The position numbers and the translations under genes are program-made. A stretch of DNA of 64,000 nucleotides from Flavobacterium sp. TAB 87 (GTDB lineage Bacteria > Bacteroidota > Bacteroidia > Flavobacteriales > Flavobacteriaceae). Shown in pieces: positions 62,024 through 64,000 of the stretch. The DNA lies in NCBI RefSeq assembly GCF_001529295.1, contig NZ_LLWK01000038.1:372001-436000 (forward strand). Reading direction: 5' to 3'. Each line of letters opens with the position of its first letter. Position 1 is the first letter of the stretch. The notes under the pieces are model-generated. The model worked only from the letters and a program-made list of their open reading frames with translations, was not told the origin of the DNA and ran no database searches.

Positions 62024-63172
62024 TTATTTTTTATGAATTAAACGGGTTAGTTTTATGGATAAATCGGTTAGTATAATTTTAGCATTTCCGTTGCGCTCAA
62101 TGTGATACATGGCAGTGGATAATTCCTCAAAAATGGAGGTTATATTGTTACCGTTTACAAAAGGAGCAAAGTTTTCGAGTTTAAATTTCGCTACTTTAGG
62201 TTGCATATAAACCAATTTTGGCGTTTGGTAATTTAACAATAAAGCTTGACGGAACATTTCGATACAAAAGCCGATAAATTTTTTCTGACTTTCACGACCA
62301 AGACCAGCAATTTTTTCACTCCATTCAATTAAATCTTGAATCGCGGCTGCATTTCTCTTTGCTTTAAAAGCAGCACGAACCCAAACGACAAACCATTGTT
62401 CAAATGGATCCTCAGTAGTATCTTGGTTCAATAAAGACACGGCTTTATTATAATTTCCTTGTGCTTGATGCGCAATTTTAAGAGCCAAATTACCTTCTAT
62501 TTTATGCTTTTCAATTAAGGCTTCAGCAACTACTGCTTCACTTAAGCCATTAAAATGAAGTACTTGACATCTGGATCGAATGGTTTGTATAATGTCTTCT
62601 TCGTTTTCAGAGATTAATATAAATAAGGTTTTATCATGAGGCTCTTCTAATAACTTCAAAAGTTTATTGGCTGCTGCAGTATTCATTTTGTCCGCCATCC
62701 AAATAATCATAACCTTAAAACCACCCTCATACGATTTTAAGGCGAAAGATTTTAGTACTTCTTGCGCATCTTCTACGCGAATTTCTCCTTGTTTGTTTTG
62801 TACGCCCAACAGGTTATACCAATCAAATAAACCGCCGTATGGATTTTCTAAAATAAATTTGCGCCAATCCTGAATAAAGTCTAAACTTTTAGGTTTCGTT
62901 TTTACGTCTTCGGTGGTTACCGTTGGGTAAATAAAATGCAAATCGGGATGTGAAACCGAATCGAATTTTAAGTTACAAGCTGCATTTCCATTTGAATTTT
63001 CGCCGTCGCTATTGCTACACAAGATATACTGCGCATAAGCTAGTGCAATAGCCAAAGTTCCGCTGCCTTCTGGGCCAATAAAAAGTTGCGCATGCGGAAT
63101 GCGCCCCATAGATGCGCTCTTGGTTAAATGCGTTTTAATGTGATCTTGACCTAATATATCTGAAAATAGCAT
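62024..63172 (-). CDS. holB: DNA polymerase III subunit delta prime
   Basis: Clamp-loader subunit of the replicative polymerase. It is 382 aa. The N-terminal AAA+ part has the degenerate nucleotide site FIGPEGSGTLAIALAYAQYI (GxxGxG without the Lys of an active ATPase), DAQEVLKSFALKS, the sensor segment ANKLLKLLEEPHDKTLFIL, and the SRC motif TIRSRCQVL that contacts a neighbouring ATP site. The C-terminal collar domain is helical. First gene of the holB, DoxX-like, thioesterase run. Confidence 0.93.
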   Translation of the reverse strand: MLFSDILGQDHIKTHLTKSASMGRIPHAQLFIGPEGSGTLAIALAYAQYILCSNSDGENSNGNAACNLKFDSVSHPDLHFIYPTVTTEDVKTKPKSLDFIQDWRKFILENPYGGLFDWYNLLGVQNKQGEIRVEDAQEVLKSFALKSYEGGFKVMIIWMADKMNTAAANKLLKLLEEPHDKTLFILISENEEDIIQTIRSRCQVLHFNGLSEAVVAEALIEKHKIEGNLALKIAHQAQGNYNKAVSLLNQDTTEDPFEQWFVVWVRAAFKAKRNAAAIQDLIEWSEKIAGLGRESQKKFIGFCIEMFRQALLLNYQTPKLVYMQPKVAKFKLENFAPFVNGNNITSIFEELSTAMYHIERNGNAKIILTDLSIKLTRLIHKK

Positions 63173-63538
63173 GCAGCAAAGATAACAGAAAATGATTTAT
63201 GCAATAATTTAAGCGACTTAAACTTTCGACAGCTAATTTTTATAAAAATCGACGTTTCAGGAGGCTCGAAAAGCATTTCCTACCGCACTTTTTTATAAAA
63301 ACTTTATTAACAGTATTTTGTTAATATTCTTTTGACGGACAGCAGCAATTGAAAATATTTTTTGTTAAATTAATGCTGTTATTAGTGCTAAAAAGATGTT
63401 AAATTTTAAGAATTTACCTATGTAGTTAAAATTTAACAAATAGCCTTCCAAGCTCGATTAAAGACACTTTTAGCCGTCAGAACGCTGTTTATTAACACTA
63501 TTAGTAGTTGCTTCTGTTAAAATATTATCACAATAAAG
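63173..63538. other. Gene-free upstream region
   Basis: About 370 bp without a supportable open frame; AT-rich. I see a small palindrome TTTAAGCGACTTAAA near 63208 and several TGTTAA/TTAACA words, but no recognised RNA gene. A promoter for the next gene follows. Confidence 0.55.
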
Positions 63539-63568
63539 TTGCAAATTAACTTAATTTATATATTTTTG
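63539..63568 (+). promoter_or_regulatory. Promoter with -33 and -7 elements
   Basis: TTG at 63539-63541 and TATTTTTG at 63561-63568 are separated by 19 nt, the classic Bacteroidota -33/-7 spacing. It lies 31 nt before the ATG at 63600 and is the best full promoter match I found in this window. Confidence 0.7.
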
Positions 63569-63599
63569 TTTTTATTAATGAATATTTAAAATCGAATTT

Positions 63600-64000
63600 A
63601 TGAAAGGGAAAATTATTTTTTTAAGCTTATTCTTATTATTAGCTACCGAGGTGATGTCATCTCAAAATAAAAATGCACCTCAAAGTATAATTAGTACAAC
63701 TGCAATTATCCGTAAATACCATTCTCAAGATGAATTGAAAGGAATGCAAAAAGGAGAATTACTTGAACTGTATATTGAACGTATTAAAGTTTTAACTAAA
63801 ACCCTACCGTACATTGCATTGGCGACCAAGCCAGGAGTAACTATGGCAGATTTAGGTATCCCTATGGATAACGAAAATAAAAAGGTTCAGGACAGCCAAG
63901 TAGCATCTACAGACTCGTACTTAAATGTAACCGTAGATTTTCAACGTAAAATGATGCCCTATTCTGATAAAGATAATTTGGTAGCAGCAATTTTATTTTA
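63600..64000 (+). CDS. Unrecognised secreted protein, N-terminal part (runs off right edge)
   Basis: The visible 133 codons start MKGKIIFLSLFLLLATEV, a signal peptide ending near SSQ. A polar region follows with SIISTTAIIRKYHSQDELKG, ELLELYIERIKVLTKTLPYI, and TMADLGIPMDNEN. No family recognised. A strong promoter match lies 31 nt upstream. The reading frame is open at the window edge, so the gene continues. Confidence 0.8.
   Translation, partial: MKGKIIFLSLFLLLATEVMSSQNKNAPQSIISTTAIIRKYHSQDELKGMQKGELLELYIERIKVLTKTLPYIALATKPGVTMADLGIPMDNENKKVQDSQVASTDSYLNVTVDFQRKMMPYSDKDNLVAAILF

Overview
This window is a chromosomal segment of a low-GC member of the Bacteroidota, most likely a Flavobacterium or close relative in Flavobacteriaceae. 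The evidence is the repeated Bacteroidota-type -7 promoter element TAnnTTTG upstream of genes, few Shine-Dalgarno sites, a SprE/PorW-type type IX secretion lipoprotein, and many families that are largely confined to Flavobacteriia (DUF5687, DUF4254, DUF4175 and the upp-associated membrane proteins). It is mostly core chromosome. I found no insertion sequence, prophage, CRISPR array or defence island.

Layout. 0-8.2 kb: a long minus-strand run in transcription order sprE-like, bactofilin, atpZ-like, a small membrane protein, then atpB-E-F-H-A-G; atpG runs off the left edge. 8.3-11.7 kb: an ABC ATPase with a DUF5687 membrane partner, then a PadR repressor with a membrane partner. 11.8-20 kb: a PaaE-like flavin/iron-sulfur reductase, a GT9/DUF4254 pair, upp with two small membrane families, purD, a CapK/PaaK-like adenylating enzyme and an ORF6N gene broken by one stop codon. 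20.6-27.8 kb: surface polysaccharide genes (GT2, WcaJ-type initiating transferase, UDP-glucuronate decarboxylase), a large protein with a nucleoside-phosphorylase-like C-terminal half, a GH3 protein and a membrane stub resembling the N-terminus of M23 peptidases. 28-32.2 kb: tatA, tex, a methyltransferase and rpiB.

32.24-33.09 kb is the most striking stretch: about 850 bp without a gene, very AT-rich, with seven DnaA-box-like nonamers. Predominant gene orientation flips across it (27 of 35 genes on the minus strand to the left; 17 of 27 on the plus strand to the right). About 15.5 kb further right, between ybeY and mnmG and just after mnmG, lie five near-perfect copies of the ParB-binding site parS. 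The atp operon and mnmG (gidA), classic origin neighbours in other bacteria, flank the region. I infer that this window contains oriC and its partition centromere. Both are sequence-based predictions.

Right of the origin: rnr, a DUF2807 protein, a LysE exporter, tRNA-Cys, folB, glnS, a four-gene cassette of duplicated YtxH proteins plus holin-like and DUF6327-like proteins, an SPFH protein, gltX, a 1100-residue DUF4175 protein translationally coupled to ybeY, mnmG, a methyltransferase, a Skp/OmpH lipoprotein, a PIF1-like helicase, an HU/SPOR envelope protein, dprA, trpS, plsC, recA, a thioesterase, a DoxX-like protein, holB, and the start of an unrecognised secreted protein at the right edge. 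Intrinsic terminators are clear at most convergent junctions; one also sits inside the atp operon between atpE and atpF.
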